DNA of 64,000 nt from Duganella guangzhouensis (lineage in GTDB: Bacteria; Pseudomonadota; Gammaproteobacteria; Burkholderiales; Burkholderiaceae_D). Shown one piece after another: positions 7,996 to 16,745 of this stretch; within the stretch, counting starts at the first letter, position 1; each line of letters starts with the position of its first letter. Made by a program: the position numbers and the translations under genes. The DNA lies in the NCBI RefSeq assembly GCF_009674535.1, contig NZ_WKJK01000022.1, positions 1 through 64,000 of the forward strand, given 5' to 3'. The notes under the pieces were generated by a model, which was given only the letters and a program-made list of their open reading frames with translations, ran no database searches and had not been told where the DNA came from.

Positions 7996-9500
7996 GCAGC
8001 TCCCCTTCCCAACTGTATCCATACCGTCTTGGTTTCGGTGTACTGGTCATGCGCCTGCAGCGATTTTTCACGGCCGCCGAAGCCGGACTCCTTGTAGCCG
8101 CCGAATGGCACACCGGTGTCGCCCTCGGAGAAACAATTGACCGACACGGTACCCGCCCGGATCGCCTTCGCCACGCTGTGCGCCGCATCCAGGCTGCCGG
8201 TGTAGACCGATGAGGCCAGGCCGTAACTGGTGTCGTTGGCGATGGCCACACCCTCCGCCAACTCGTCGAACGTCAGCACCGACAGCACCGGGCCGAAAAT
8301 CTCTTCGCGGGCAATCGTCATCGACGGCCGCACGTCGTCAAAGATGGTCGGCTCAACGAAGCTGCCGCCACTATCCTGCCGTACCTGGTGGCCACCGTAG
8401 ACCAGCCGCGCGCCCTGCGCCTTGCCGCCATCGATATAGCCCAGCACGCGCCGCATGTGCTGCGGCTCGATCATCGCGCCCACCCGCGTGGAGGGATCGA
8501 GCGGATCGCCAACCCGCCATTCATCGAAGGCGCGCTTGACCTGCTCCAGCAATTCGTCCTTGCGCGAGCGATGCACGATCAGCCGCGATCCGGCGCTGCA
8601 GTTTTCACCCTGACAGAACAACGCGCCCAGCGCCACCTGCTGCGCTACTGCCGCCAGATCGTGCGCATCGGCCAGCACCAGCGCGGGGCTCTTGCCGCCG
8701 CATTCCAGCACCACGCGCTTCATGTTCGACTCGGCGGAATACTTGAGGAACAGCCGCCCCACTTCGCCGGAACCGGTGAAGCTGATGCAATCGATATCGC
8801 GATGCCGTCCCAGCGCCTGCCCCACCGTCTCGCCATAGCCCGGCACGATATTCAGCACACCTTCCGGCACGCCGGCTTCCAGCGCCAGCCGTCCCAGCAC
8901 CAGCGCCGTCAGCGTGGTTTGTTCGGCGGGCTTGATGACGATGGAATTGCCGCTGGCGAGCGCCGGTCCGATCTTCCAGCCGGCCAGATAGATCGGGAAA
9001 TTCCACGGCAAGACCGCGCCCACCACGCCGATCGGTTCGCGCACGATCATGGCCACGATGTCCGGCGCGGTGGGCGCCACCTGGTCGTACAGTTTGTCGG
9101 CCGCTTCCGCATGCCAGCGCAGGCTTTCTATCATGTCCGGCAGATCGGCCGACAGCGCGTCGCGTATTGGCTTGCCGGAGTCCAGGCTTTCCATCAGCGC
9201 CAGCGTCTCCAGGTTGGCCTCGACCAGATCGGCAAAACGCAGCAATACCTTCTTGCGATGCTTGGGCGAGGCGCGCGACCAGTCGCCACGCTCGAACACG
9301 CGCCGCGCGGCGCCGACCGCATCATCCACCTCCAGCGCGCCGCAGCGGGCGATGCCGGCCAGCCGCTTGCCGGTGGCTGGATTGATGGTGTCGAATTCTT
9401 CAGCGGAGATGGCGTTGACGAAGCGGCCATCAATCAGCGCGCGGGTTTCAAAGTCCAGCTGCGCGGCCTGCTGCTGGTAGTAAGCATAGTTTTTTTCCAT
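7992..9500 (-). CDS. NAD(P)-dependent aldehyde dehydrogenase
   Basis: A 502-residue enzyme of the ALDH superfamily that oxidises an aldehyde to the acid. It shows the proline/tryptophan block VLPWNFPIYLAGWKIGPALASGN, the cofactor loop FTGSGEVG, the general base in VLECGGKSPALV, and the catalytic cysteine in FCQGENCSAGSRL (about residue 300). The overall pattern is closest to the broad-range PuuC/BetB-like subgroup. It sits between a monooxygenase and an SDR in one operon, as expected for stepwise oxidation of an alkyl or ring-cleavage product. The true substrate is unknown. Confidence 0.94.
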   Translation of the reverse strand: MEKNYAYYQQQAAQLDFETRALIDGRFVNAISAEEFDTINPATGKRLAGIARCGALEVDDAVGAARRVFERGDWSRASPKHRKKVLLRFADLVEANLETLALMESLDSGKPIRDALSADLPDMIESLRWHAEAADKLYDQVAPTAPDIVAMIVREPIGVVGAVLPWNFPIYLAGWKIGPALASGNSIVIKPAEQTTLTALVLGRLALEAGVPEGVLNIVPGYGETVGQALGRHRDIDCISFTGSGEVGRLFLKYSAESNMKRVVLECGGKSPALVLADAHDLAAVAQQVALGALFCQGENCSAGSRLIVHRSRKDELLEQVKRAFDEWRVGDPLDPSTRVGAMIEPQHMRRVLGYIDGGKAQGARLVYGGHQVRQDSGGSFVEPTIFDDVRPSMTIAREEIFGPVLSVLTFDELAEGVAIANDTSYGLASSVYTGSLDAAHSVAKAIRAGTVSVNCFSEGDTGVPFGGYKESGFGGREKSLQAHDQYTETKTVWIQLGRGAA

Positions 9501-9510
9501 GCCGCGCTCC

Positions 9511-10896
9511 TCAAGCCGCCGCGCGCAGGCCGACCGGCTGCGCGGCCGCGCTATCCACGCGCAGCTTGTCGTAGTAATTTTCGGTCAGCTCCGGCCAGCC
9601 CATCTTGCGACGCAGGCGCTTCAGGTAGGACTTCAGGGCATGCGCTTCCAGATACACCTCATGCCGTTGCGACTGCACGAACTTCAAACCGCCGGACAAA
9701 TCGGGATTGTCGCGCTCAATCAGCGCATCGAAACGGCTTGCGCTGGCGGGATTGTCCAGCTGATCGCGCAAATAGGCCGCGATCATGAAGGCTTCCGTGT
9801 CGAACAGCTTGTAGGCGCTGGAATTGGTCTCCACGTAGCCGATGCCGAACAGATTGCGGTGATCGCGGCTGAACATCGACAGATACAACTGCGGCCTGCC
9901 GCCACGCCATTCGAAGTATTCGGCGGCATACTTGCAGCTCCATTTGTAGCCGGTGGCGTAGATCACCAGATCCAGTTTCTCCCGGCTGCCATCCTTGAAC
10001 ACGACATCATCACCGTCGTAGTGGGAGATGTCCGGCTTGACCGCGATATTGCCATGCTGGAGATTGTGCAGCAGTTGGGAATTCAGCAGTGGGTGACTCT
10101 CAAACAGCTTGTGGTCCGGCTTGGGCAGGCCAAAGCGTGTGAGATCGCCGGTGAACATCTTCAACAACAAACTCATGACCGGACGCGCCACCCAGATCGG
10201 CAGCGGCGGGCCGCTCTCGCCCACCTGATCGGCCGGAATACCAAACAAATGCTTGGGAATGAAATGATAGCCGCGCCGCATGCTGATGAAGGCGCGGTAC
10301 GCGCGATTGGCGGCATCGCAGGCGATATCGGCACCCGAGTTGCCGGCGCCGACGATCATCACCCGCTTGCCGGCAAATTCGTCGCTGCTCTTGTAGGTGA
10401 CCGAATGCCGTATCTCGCCGTTGAACTGTCCCTTCACCTGCGGCATATTCGGGTCCCAATTGCAGCCAGTGGCGCAGATCACCGCCAGGTAACGGCGACG
10501 CGTGCCGTCACCCAGCGTCACCAGCCACTTGCCGCTGTCCTCCTTGTGCACATGCTGCACCGGCGTATTGAAGCGGATCGCCTGGCGCAGGCCAAACGCT
10601 TCCGCATAGCTGCGCACGTAACCGAGTATCTGCTGGTTGGTCGGATAGTCGGGATAGGAGCTCGGCATCGGGAAGCCGATAAAGCCGGACAAATCGCGCG
10701 ATGAAATGAAATGCGCCGATTCATAAATCGGGCTGCCCGGATTCTGCATATCCCAGATGCCGCCCACGTCAGAATGCCGCTCGAACTGTTCATAGCCCAG
10801 ATTCATCGCCTTCAGCGCGCGCGCCGCCGACAAGCCGCCCGGCCCCGCCCCCACCACGCACACCGCGTTGCCGCAATCGACAATCTCGTTGCTCAT
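9511..10896 (-). CDS. Flavin-containing monooxygenase (class B)
   Basis: A 461-residue FAD/NADPH enzyme. The FAD-binding site is GAGPGG near the N terminus, the NADPH site is VGAGNSGADIA, and between them is the FMO fingerprint FNGEIRHSVTY, which matches FxGxxxHxxxY. A tyrosine at the last position favours the FMO type over Baeyer-Villiger enzymes, which usually have tryptophan there. It would insert one oxygen atom into a soft nucleophile or ketone. It is the first gene of the operon that continues with ALDH and SDR, and is divergent from the TonB-dependent receptor. Confidence 0.93.
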   Translation of the reverse strand: MSNEIVDCGNAVCVVGAGPGGLSAARALKAMNLGYEQFERHSDVGGIWDMQNPGSPIYESAHFISSRDLSGFIGFPMPSSYPDYPTNQQILGYVRSYAEAFGLRQAIRFNTPVQHVHKEDSGKWLVTLGDGTRRRYLAVICATGCNWDPNMPQVKGQFNGEIRHSVTYKSSDEFAGKRVMIVGAGNSGADIACDAANRAYRAFISMRRGYHFIPKHLFGIPADQVGESGPPLPIWVARPVMSLLLKMFTGDLTRFGLPKPDHKLFESHPLLNSQLLHNLQHGNIAVKPDISHYDGDDVVFKDGSREKLDLVIYATGYKWSCKYAAEYFEWRGGRPQLYLSMFSRDHRNLFGIGYVETNSSAYKLFDTEAFMIAAYLRDQLDNPASASRFDALIERDNPDLSGGLKFVQSQRHEVYLEAHALKSYLKRLRRKMGWPELTENYYDKLRVDSAAAQPVGLRAAA

Positions 10897-10966
10897 TTTT
10901 TGATCTCCCCATAGTTGAATGTCCTGGCTTCATTGTGCAAACAAAGATCGTCACGCATGGGGGCTA

Positions 10967-11033
10967 AAAGGACAGCGGGGGAGCCGAAGCGGCCACGCAA
11001 CAGCTGGGCGGTTTGGCCGCGTCAGCGTCCTTT
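10967..11033. repeat. Nested inverted repeats upstream of the TonB-dependent receptor gene
   Basis: Outer arms AAAGGAC (10967-10973) and GTCCTTT (11027-11033) enclose inner arms GCGGCCA (10989-10995) and TGGCCGC (11014-11020). Together they can fold into a long interrupted stem in the region between the monooxygenase and receptor genes. It could be a leader structure or regulator site; there is no T-run that would make it a terminator. Confidence 0.4.
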
Positions 11034-11108
11034 AATGTCCGATCCGGCCCCCGGCGCGACAAGGCGCGCGTCTACATTGAAAAAAAATCACACAACCGAG
11101 GAGAGATC

Positions 11109-13514
11109 TTGAAGTCACCACACATGCGCATACTTGCGCACAGCATCGCCCTCGCCTTCGCCGGCTCGCTGGTTCCGCACGCAGCGCAGGCGGACGACGA
11201 TATGCAGAAGGTGATCGTCACCGCGCAATCGCGCGCGCAGTCGGCGCAGGAAGTGCCGATCTCGATGGAAGTGGTCACCGCGCGCGACATTCAGAATCTG
11301 GGCGCGCGCAACCTCGGCGATCTGACCGGCTATCTGCCTGGCCTGCAGGTCGACGCCACCCAGGCCACGCAGCCGGTATTCGGCATTCGCGGCGTGCAGG
11401 CGGGCGATTTCGGCATCGGCACCGACACCCCGGTCGGCATTTATGTCGACGGTGTCTATACCGGCAAAACCGGCGGCGCGCTGATGAACTTCATCGACAT
11501 ACAGCGGGTGGAGGTACTCAAAGGGCCGCAAGGCACGCTGTTTGGCCGCAACAGCGCGGCCGGCGCCATCTCGGTGGTCACCAATGAGCCCGACGCCGAG
11601 TTCGACGCGGCCGGCCATATCAAGGTGGGCGACTACGGCCGCGCCAATCTGGATGCGATGCTCAACGTGCCGCTGGGAGACAGCACCGCCGCGCGCCTGG
11701 TGTTCGTGCGCGCCAGCAGCGATGGCTGGGTGCGCAATGCCAGCACCGGCAGCCGCACCGCCGGCGACAACTCATGGGCCACGCGGCTGGCCGTCAAACA
11801 AAAACTCGGCGACGCGGCGCTGGTGCTGTCGTGGGAACACGAGCAGTTGCGCCAGCATGGCTGGCCGGCGTTCGGCGTGGTCAAGGATACCTCGCTGCCG
11901 ATGGCCGGCTACACCGGCGTCTATGATGCCGCCTATGTCGCCAACTTCAGCGATCCGCGCAAGGCGGCGCTGGAGAACGATATCGATGGCGGTGAGTCCC
12001 GCAACTTCGATGGCGTGACGCTGCGCGCCGACATACCGCTGGGTGGCGTGACGCTGCGCTCCATCACGGCCTACCGCACCTTCTCCTCGCGCAACCTGAC
12101 CGACAACGACGGCACCGCGCGCGTCGACTTCATGCTGGCCACGCAGGACCAGAAGAAGGCGTACAACTGGCAGCAGGAATTCAAACTGTCCGGTTCCAAC
12201 GACCGCCTGGACTGGGTTGCGGGCCTTAGCTTCTACGACAACCGCGAACGCCAGCGCAGCTCCGCCATCGTCAACACCGCCACCCTCGACAGCATCAGCC
12301 TGATGCAAGGCGGCGGCGCCGATTTCGCCAACCTGTTCGCGGGTCTCGGCATGGCCGGCGTGCCTGGCGTCGACGGCAATTCAGTATTCAGCTGGCAGGA
12401 GGACAACTACGCCACACTGCGCACGCGCGCCGCCTCGGTCTACGGCGACTTGATCTGGCGCCTGGCGCCCGAAACGCGCTTGACTACGGGCCTGCGCTGG
12501 AGCCGCGACCGCAAGCAGATGCAGTGGTATGTGCCAGGCCGGCAGTCCGCGGCGCTGGACGCGCTGCTCAACACCTACGGCCCGGCGGCCGGCATCGACG
12601 CTTCCGCGCTGCCGGCCAACGTGATCTTCGCCGCCGCAGGACCGCTGGCCGCCACGCCGGTCAACGCCTCGCACAGCTGGAGCGACTGGAGTCCGCGCCT
12701 GGTGCTGGACCATAAGCTGACGCCAGACCTGCTGCTGTTTGCCTCGCTGTCGCGCGGTTATCAGGCCGGCGGCTTCAATGTGTTCACGCCGCCGAATCCC
12801 GCGTCATCCGATCCGCGCGAACGCGATCCGAGTTTCAGTCCGGAGAAGATGACCAATCTGGAGCTGGGCTTCAAGCTGTACGCGCCATCGCTGCGCGCCA
12901 CGCTGAATGGTTCCCTGTTTGCCTACCGCTTCAAGAACCTGCAGGACGTCAAACTGGGTGGCAGCAGCGCCATCCCGACTTACAACATCATCAACAGCGA
13001 CCAAAAGGCCAAAGGGCTGGATCTGGATGGCCGCATCCGCATCACGCCGCGCCTGACGGCGTTCGCGGGACTGGAATTCATCGATCAGACCTACCAGCGC
13101 TTTGCCACCAGCGACACCAGCGGCGCCACGCTCAACCTGTCCGGCCAACCGGTCGGCACGCCGTTCTTCAACGGCATGGCCGGCATCAACACCAACTGGG
13201 AAGCACTCAACGGCCGCATGAGCGCCACGCTGCAGGGCAGCTATCACAGCAAATCGCGCTGTAACGACGACACGCGCGCCTTGCAATGCCTGAATTCTCC
13301 GGCCTTCAGCACCGGTACCGCCGGCAGCAAAGCCGATCTGCGGCTGGGCTGGGACACGGCCAATGGCAAGTTCGGCATCGGCCTGCTGGTCAACAATCTG
13401 TTCGACAAACGCTATGTCTACAACCTGGATGGCCAGACCAAAGCATTCGGCCTGCCCTATGCCAGTGTCACCGCGCCACGCACCATCGCCGTCGAATTGC
13501 GCGGCAGCTTATAA
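11109..13514 (+). CDS. TonB-dependent outer-membrane receptor
   Basis: About 800 residues. An export signal (MRILAHSIALAFAGSLVPHAAQA) is followed by a TonB-box-like segment (KVIVTAQSR), the plug domain (IQRVEVLKGPQGTLFGRNSAAGAISVVT) and a 22-strand barrel ending in a C-terminal signature with no terminal aromatic (VELRGSL). It resembles the receptor group that imports large lipophilic or carbohydrate substrates. The start is probably the TTG at 11109, which has GAGGAGA at normal spacing; the ATG at 11124 is too far from that site. It lies between two catabolic operons, and its stop interlocks with the FGGY kinase stop (TTATAA). Confidence 0.93.
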   Translation: MKSPHMRILAHSIALAFAGSLVPHAAQADDDMQKVIVTAQSRAQSAQEVPISMEVVTARDIQNLGARNLGDLTGYLPGLQVDATQATQPVFGIRGVQAGDFGIGTDTPVGIYVDGVYTGKTGGALMNFIDIQRVEVLKGPQGTLFGRNSAAGAISVVTNEPDAEFDAAGHIKVGDYGRANLDAMLNVPLGDSTAARLVFVRASSDGWVRNASTGSRTAGDNSWATRLAVKQKLGDAALVLSWEHEQLRQHGWPAFGVVKDTSLPMAGYTGVYDAAYVANFSDPRKAALENDIDGGESRNFDGVTLRADIPLGGVTLRSITAYRTFSSRNLTDNDGTARVDFMLATQDQKKAYNWQQEFKLSGSNDRLDWVAGLSFYDNRERQRSSAIVNTATLDSISLMQGGGADFANLFAGLGMAGVPGVDGNSVFSWQEDNYATLRTRAASVYGDLIWRLAPETRLTTGLRWSRDRKQMQWYVPGRQSAALDALLNTYGPAAGIDASALPANVIFAAAGPLAATPVNASHSWSDWSPRLVLDHKLTPDLLLFASLSRGYQAGGFNVFTPPNPASSDPRERDPSFSPEKMTNLELGFKLYAPSLRATLNGSLFAYRFKNLQDVKLGGSSAIPTYNIINSDQKAKGLDLDGRIRITPRLTAFAGLEFIDQTYQRFATSDTSGATLNLSGQPVGTPFFNGMAGINTNWEALNGRMSATLQGSYHSKSRCNDDTRALQCLNSPAFSTGTAGSKADLRLGWDTANGKFGIGLLVNNLFDKRYVYNLDGQTKAFGLPYASVTAPRTIAVELRGSL

Positions 13515-15071
13515 CTGCTCGGGATAGCCGGTGATATCGGCGATTTGCCGGTACATCGGCTGCAGCTGCTTGTACATCTTGAGATAGACGCGCCGATAAA
13601 GCTGCTCGTAGATTTTGCGGTTGGCGGCGATCGGCTGGAACACCTGGCCCGGCCGCGTCATGGCGCGGATGGCGCGATCGAAATCCTGGTGCAGTCCGAG
13701 GCCGACCGCCACCGCGATCGCCGCGCCCAGGCCTGAGGTCTCATACACGTGCGCGCGCGCCGCCGGCAAGCCGAAGATGTCGGCGCTCAGCTGCATGGCG
13801 GCGTCGCTTTGCGAACCGCCGCCGGCGATGCGCAGTTCCGTCACCGCGACGCCGCTGCGATTTTCGATTCGCTCCTTGCCTTCCCTGAGCGCATAGGCTA
13901 GCCCCTCCAGGATCGCGCGGTACATATGGGCGCGCGTGTGCACGTCGCCGAATCCGATCATGGCGCCTTTGGCTTCCGGCCCTGGCGTGCGCACGCCGGG
14001 ACTCCAGTAGGGCTGTAGCATCAAGCCCATGGAGCCTGGCGGCACGCTATTCACCAACTGGTCGAACAGCGCTTCCGCCGCCATGCCCTGCTCCGCCCCG
14101 GCCATCTGCTCCAGATGGCCGAACTGCTCCTTGAACCAGTTGACCATCCAGTAGCCACGGAAGATCTGTACTTCGGTGCTGTAGGCGCCTGGTATCGCCG
14201 CCGGATACGGTGGGATAAAGGGTGTGACTTCGATGTATTTGCGGCTGGTGGTGTTGATGGTGGCGGTGGTGCCGTAACTCAGGCAGGCGATGTGCGGCGC
14301 CAGTCCGCCGGCACCGATCACTTCGCAGGCTTTGTCGGCGGCGGCGGCCACCAGCGGCGTGCCTTCGGGGATGCCGGTCGCTGCGGCTGCGGCGGCGGTG
14401 ATGGCGCCGATGACAGTGCCCGGCGCTACCAGTTCCGGCAGCATGTCCTTGCGGATCTTCAGCGCGTCCCATTTCCAATCACGCGCGCCGGCCCATTGGT
14501 GCCGCTTGTAGTCGAACGGCAGATAGGCCACCTGCGAGCCGGTCGAATCAACCATGCGTCCGCACAGCCGGTAATTGAGAAAGCCGGACAGCAGCAGATA
14601 TTTGTGAGTGCGCGCCCAGATCTCCGGCTGGTGTTCGGCAATCCAGTTGATTTCGGCCTCGCGGCGGAAGTAGGCGATGGTGTTATCCACCCGCGCCGCC
14701 TTGAACGCGGCGCGCCACCACCAGCGCAATGGCGGTTGCTCGCCGGCGCGACGCTGGTCCAGCCAGGTGATGGCGGGCCGCAGTACCTTGCCGTCGCGGT
14801 CGAGGTTGAGCACCGTGCCACGCTGGGTGGTCACGGCCACGCCCCGGACCGCGCTGCGTGGGATGCTGGTGGTTTGCCACAGCTGCTGGCAGGCGGCGGC
14901 CACGGCGTCCCAGTAGCCGTCGGCGTCATGCTCGGCCCAGCCGGGATGCTCGGAAAAGTAGGCTTGCAGATGGATCTGCGATTTGGCGGCGAGGTTGCCG
15001 TTCAAGTCGAACAGCAGCGCGCGCACGCTCTGCGTGCCATTGTCGATGGAAAGCAGGTATTGGTCTGCCAT
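13509..15071 (-). CDS. FGGY-family carbohydrate kinase (YgcE-like)
   Basis: A 520-residue ATP-dependent sugar or polyol kinase. The first phosphate loop is LLSIDNGTQSVRALLFD, HPGWAEHDADGYWDA is typical of the family, and the second domain has the ATPase block RIAGGGSQSDAAMQLSADIFGLP. It differs from glycerol kinase, for example NGTQSVRA instead of QGTTSSRA, so simple glycerol phosphorylation should not be assumed. It is the last gene of an operon with an AGPS-like FAD enzyme and a GlpD-like dehydrogenase. E. coli ygcU and ygcE, of unsettled function, also pair the AGPS-like and FGGY families. A phosphorylated glycerol-type or sugar substrate is plausible. Confidence 0.9.
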   Translation of the reverse strand: MADQYLLSIDNGTQSVRALLFDLNGNLAAKSQIHLQAYFSEHPGWAEHDADGYWDAVAAACQQLWQTTSIPRSAVRGVAVTTQRGTVLNLDRDGKVLRPAITWLDQRRAGEQPPLRWWWRAAFKAARVDNTIAYFRREAEINWIAEHQPEIWARTHKYLLLSGFLNYRLCGRMVDSTGSQVAYLPFDYKRHQWAGARDWKWDALKIRKDMLPELVAPGTVIGAITAAAAAATGIPEGTPLVAAAADKACEVIGAGGLAPHIACLSYGTTATINTTSRKYIEVTPFIPPYPAAIPGAYSTEVQIFRGYWMVNWFKEQFGHLEQMAGAEQGMAAEALFDQLVNSVPPGSMGLMLQPYWSPGVRTPGPEAKGAMIGFGDVHTRAHMYRAILEGLAYALREGKERIENRSGVAVTELRIAGGGSQSDAAMQLSADIFGLPAARAHVYETSGLGAAIAVAVGLGLHQDFDRAIRAMTRPGQVFQPIAANRKIYEQLYRRVYLKMYKQLQPMYRQIADITGYPEQL

Positions 15072-15083
15072 GATGTGTCTCTT

Positions 15084-16745
15084 TTATTTTGTCGGCAGGC
15101 TGTAATGGGATTGCCATAGCGTCTGGTACGCGGCCTGTTCGTCGTCCCAGCGCTGGTCGCTCCAGCCGAGTTCCGGCTGGCAGATGTCGCGTATGCGCGG
15201 CAGGATGTCGGCGCCGCCGCCGCGCAACTGGATGCCGATGCGGGTGCGGCGCAGCAGCAGGTCTTCCAGCTTGCACACATCTTCGTGGCGCGCGGCCCAG
15301 CGCAGTTGTACCCACAGGGTTTCGGTGCCGGGGATGCAGGCCAGTTCGCCGGCTTGGGCTGTGCCGACCAGCGCCTGTGCCTGGGCGCCGTAGCGGCCCT
15401 GCAGTCGCTGCGCCTGACCGGGCGGCAGTTCCGGCGTGTAACGCAGCTTGGGCGTGCGCGCAAAGACGGCTTGTGGCGTTAGCCGTTCGCGCAGTTCCGG
15501 CAAACGCGTGGCGGCCAGCTTGAGGGTATCGAGGGCGATCACGCGGAAAGTGGTCAGCTTGCCGCCGGTGACGGTGAGCAGGCCGTCTTCCAGCCACAGT
15601 GCGTGGTCGCGGGTTTCCTTTGATGGATCGGCTTTGCCGCTGTCGATGACGGGACGTACGCCGGCGTAGGTGGCGATGATGTCGGCGTCGTTCAGGTGCA
15701 GTTGCGGGAATTGGGTGTGCAAGGCGGCCATCAGATAGTCGCATTCGGCGCGGGTGATCGCGGCTTCGCGCGACAGATCGGCGCCGTGGTCGACGTCGGT
15801 GGTGCCGACCAGTGTCACGCCTTCCCATGGATAGGCGAAGACGGGGCGGCCGTCGGCCGGATGCATCAGGCTAATGGCCTGCGCCAGCGGCAGCCGCCAG
15901 GCCGGCAGCAGCAGATGACTGCCGCGCAAAGGTCGCAGGCGTTGCGGCAACGATTGCCGCGATGCCTGCACGCCGCCAGGCGAGGTGGCCGCCGACGCAG
16001 ATCGCGGCCCGGTCTGCGCCCGCAACTGGTCGGCCCAGGCGCCGGTGGCGTTGATGACCAGCCGCGCACGCACCTCATACTCCTCGTCGCTCAAACCATC
16101 GCGCAAACTCACGCCGCACACGCTGCCCTCGCCGCGCATGTCGCTGTCCGCCTCAACGCCGCCGGGCGATGTCGCGCCATCCCGCAGCAGCGCTTCGACG
16201 GCCATGTAGTTCAACGCCACAGCGCCATGCGCGCGGGCTTCCTGCAGCACGCGCAGCACCAGCCGCGCGTCGTCGGTCTTGGCGTCGGTGTAGACCATTC
16301 CGCCCTGCAGCCCCTCGGTCGCTACATTCGGCGCCAGCGCCGCAAACTCGTCGCGCGAAAAATAATGACGCCCGTGCTGCCCCGCCATGCGATCGTAAAT
16401 CGCCAACCCGGCCAGGAAAGCGCGCCGGCCCGGCTTGCGTCCCACATAATCGCCAAACGCAAAGCTCTGCGGCTCCACCAGCCCCGCCGCCTGACGCAGC
16501 AAATGCTCGCGCTCATGCACCGACTCCCGCGTCAGCGCAAACTGTCCCTGCTTCAGATACCGCAAACCGCCATGCACCAACTTTGAAGACCTGCTCGACG
16601 TACCCCACGCGAAATCGCGTTGCTCCACCAGCAGCACCCGCAACCCGCGCCGCGCCGCCTCCAGCAAAATACCGGCCCCGGTGATGCCACCGCCGATCAC
16701 CACCAGATCCCAAGCCCCTGCCAGCATGCCGGCGCGCGCGTTCAT
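15084..16745 (-). CDS. GlpD-like FAD-dependent glycerol-3-phosphate dehydrogenase/oxidase
   Basis: A 553-residue flavoenzyme. The FAD site is VVIGGGITGAGILLEAARRG, followed by GTSSRSSKLVHGGLRYL; the GlpD core is also seen in PWEGVTLVGTTDVDH and TYAGVRPV, with a C-terminal cap domain. GlpD oxidises the C2 hydroxyl of glycerol-3-phosphate, passing electrons to quinone at the membrane. Its start overlaps the stop of the AGPS-like gene by 4 bp. Unusually, the middle contains two inserted segments with the repeated motif ATSPGGV(E/Q)A, which are not part of the normal GlpD core. Substrate may be free or substituted glycerol phosphate. Confidence 0.9.
   Translation of the reverse strand: MNARAGMLAGAWDLVVIGGGITGAGILLEAARRGLRVLLVEQRDFAWGTSSRSSKLVHGGLRYLKQGQFALTRESVHEREHLLRQAAGLVEPQSFAFGDYVGRKPGRRAFLAGLAIYDRMAGQHGRHYFSRDEFAALAPNVATEGLQGGMVYTDAKTDDARLVLRVLQEARAHGAVALNYMAVEALLRDGATSPGGVEADSDMRGEGSVCGVSLRDGLSDEEYEVRARLVINATGAWADQLRAQTGPRSASAATSPGGVQASRQSLPQRLRPLRGSHLLLPAWRLPLAQAISLMHPADGRPVFAYPWEGVTLVGTTDVDHGADLSREAAITRAECDYLMAALHTQFPQLHLNDADIIATYAGVRPVIDSGKADPSKETRDHALWLEDGLLTVTGGKLTTFRVIALDTLKLAATRLPELRERLTPQAVFARTPKLRYTPELPPGQAQRLQGRYGAQAQALVGTAQAGELACIPGTETLWVQLRWAARHEDVCKLEDLLLRRTRIGIQLRGGGADILPRIRDICQPELGWSDQRWDDEQAAYQTLWQSHYSLPTK

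Noticed and set aside
13509..16745. FGGY kinase and GlpD read as ordinary glycerol utilisation (glpK-glpD)
   Set aside because: The kinase lacks the glycerol-kinase N-terminal motif and an AGPS-like enzyme heads the operon. It remains the main alternative and was not excluded.
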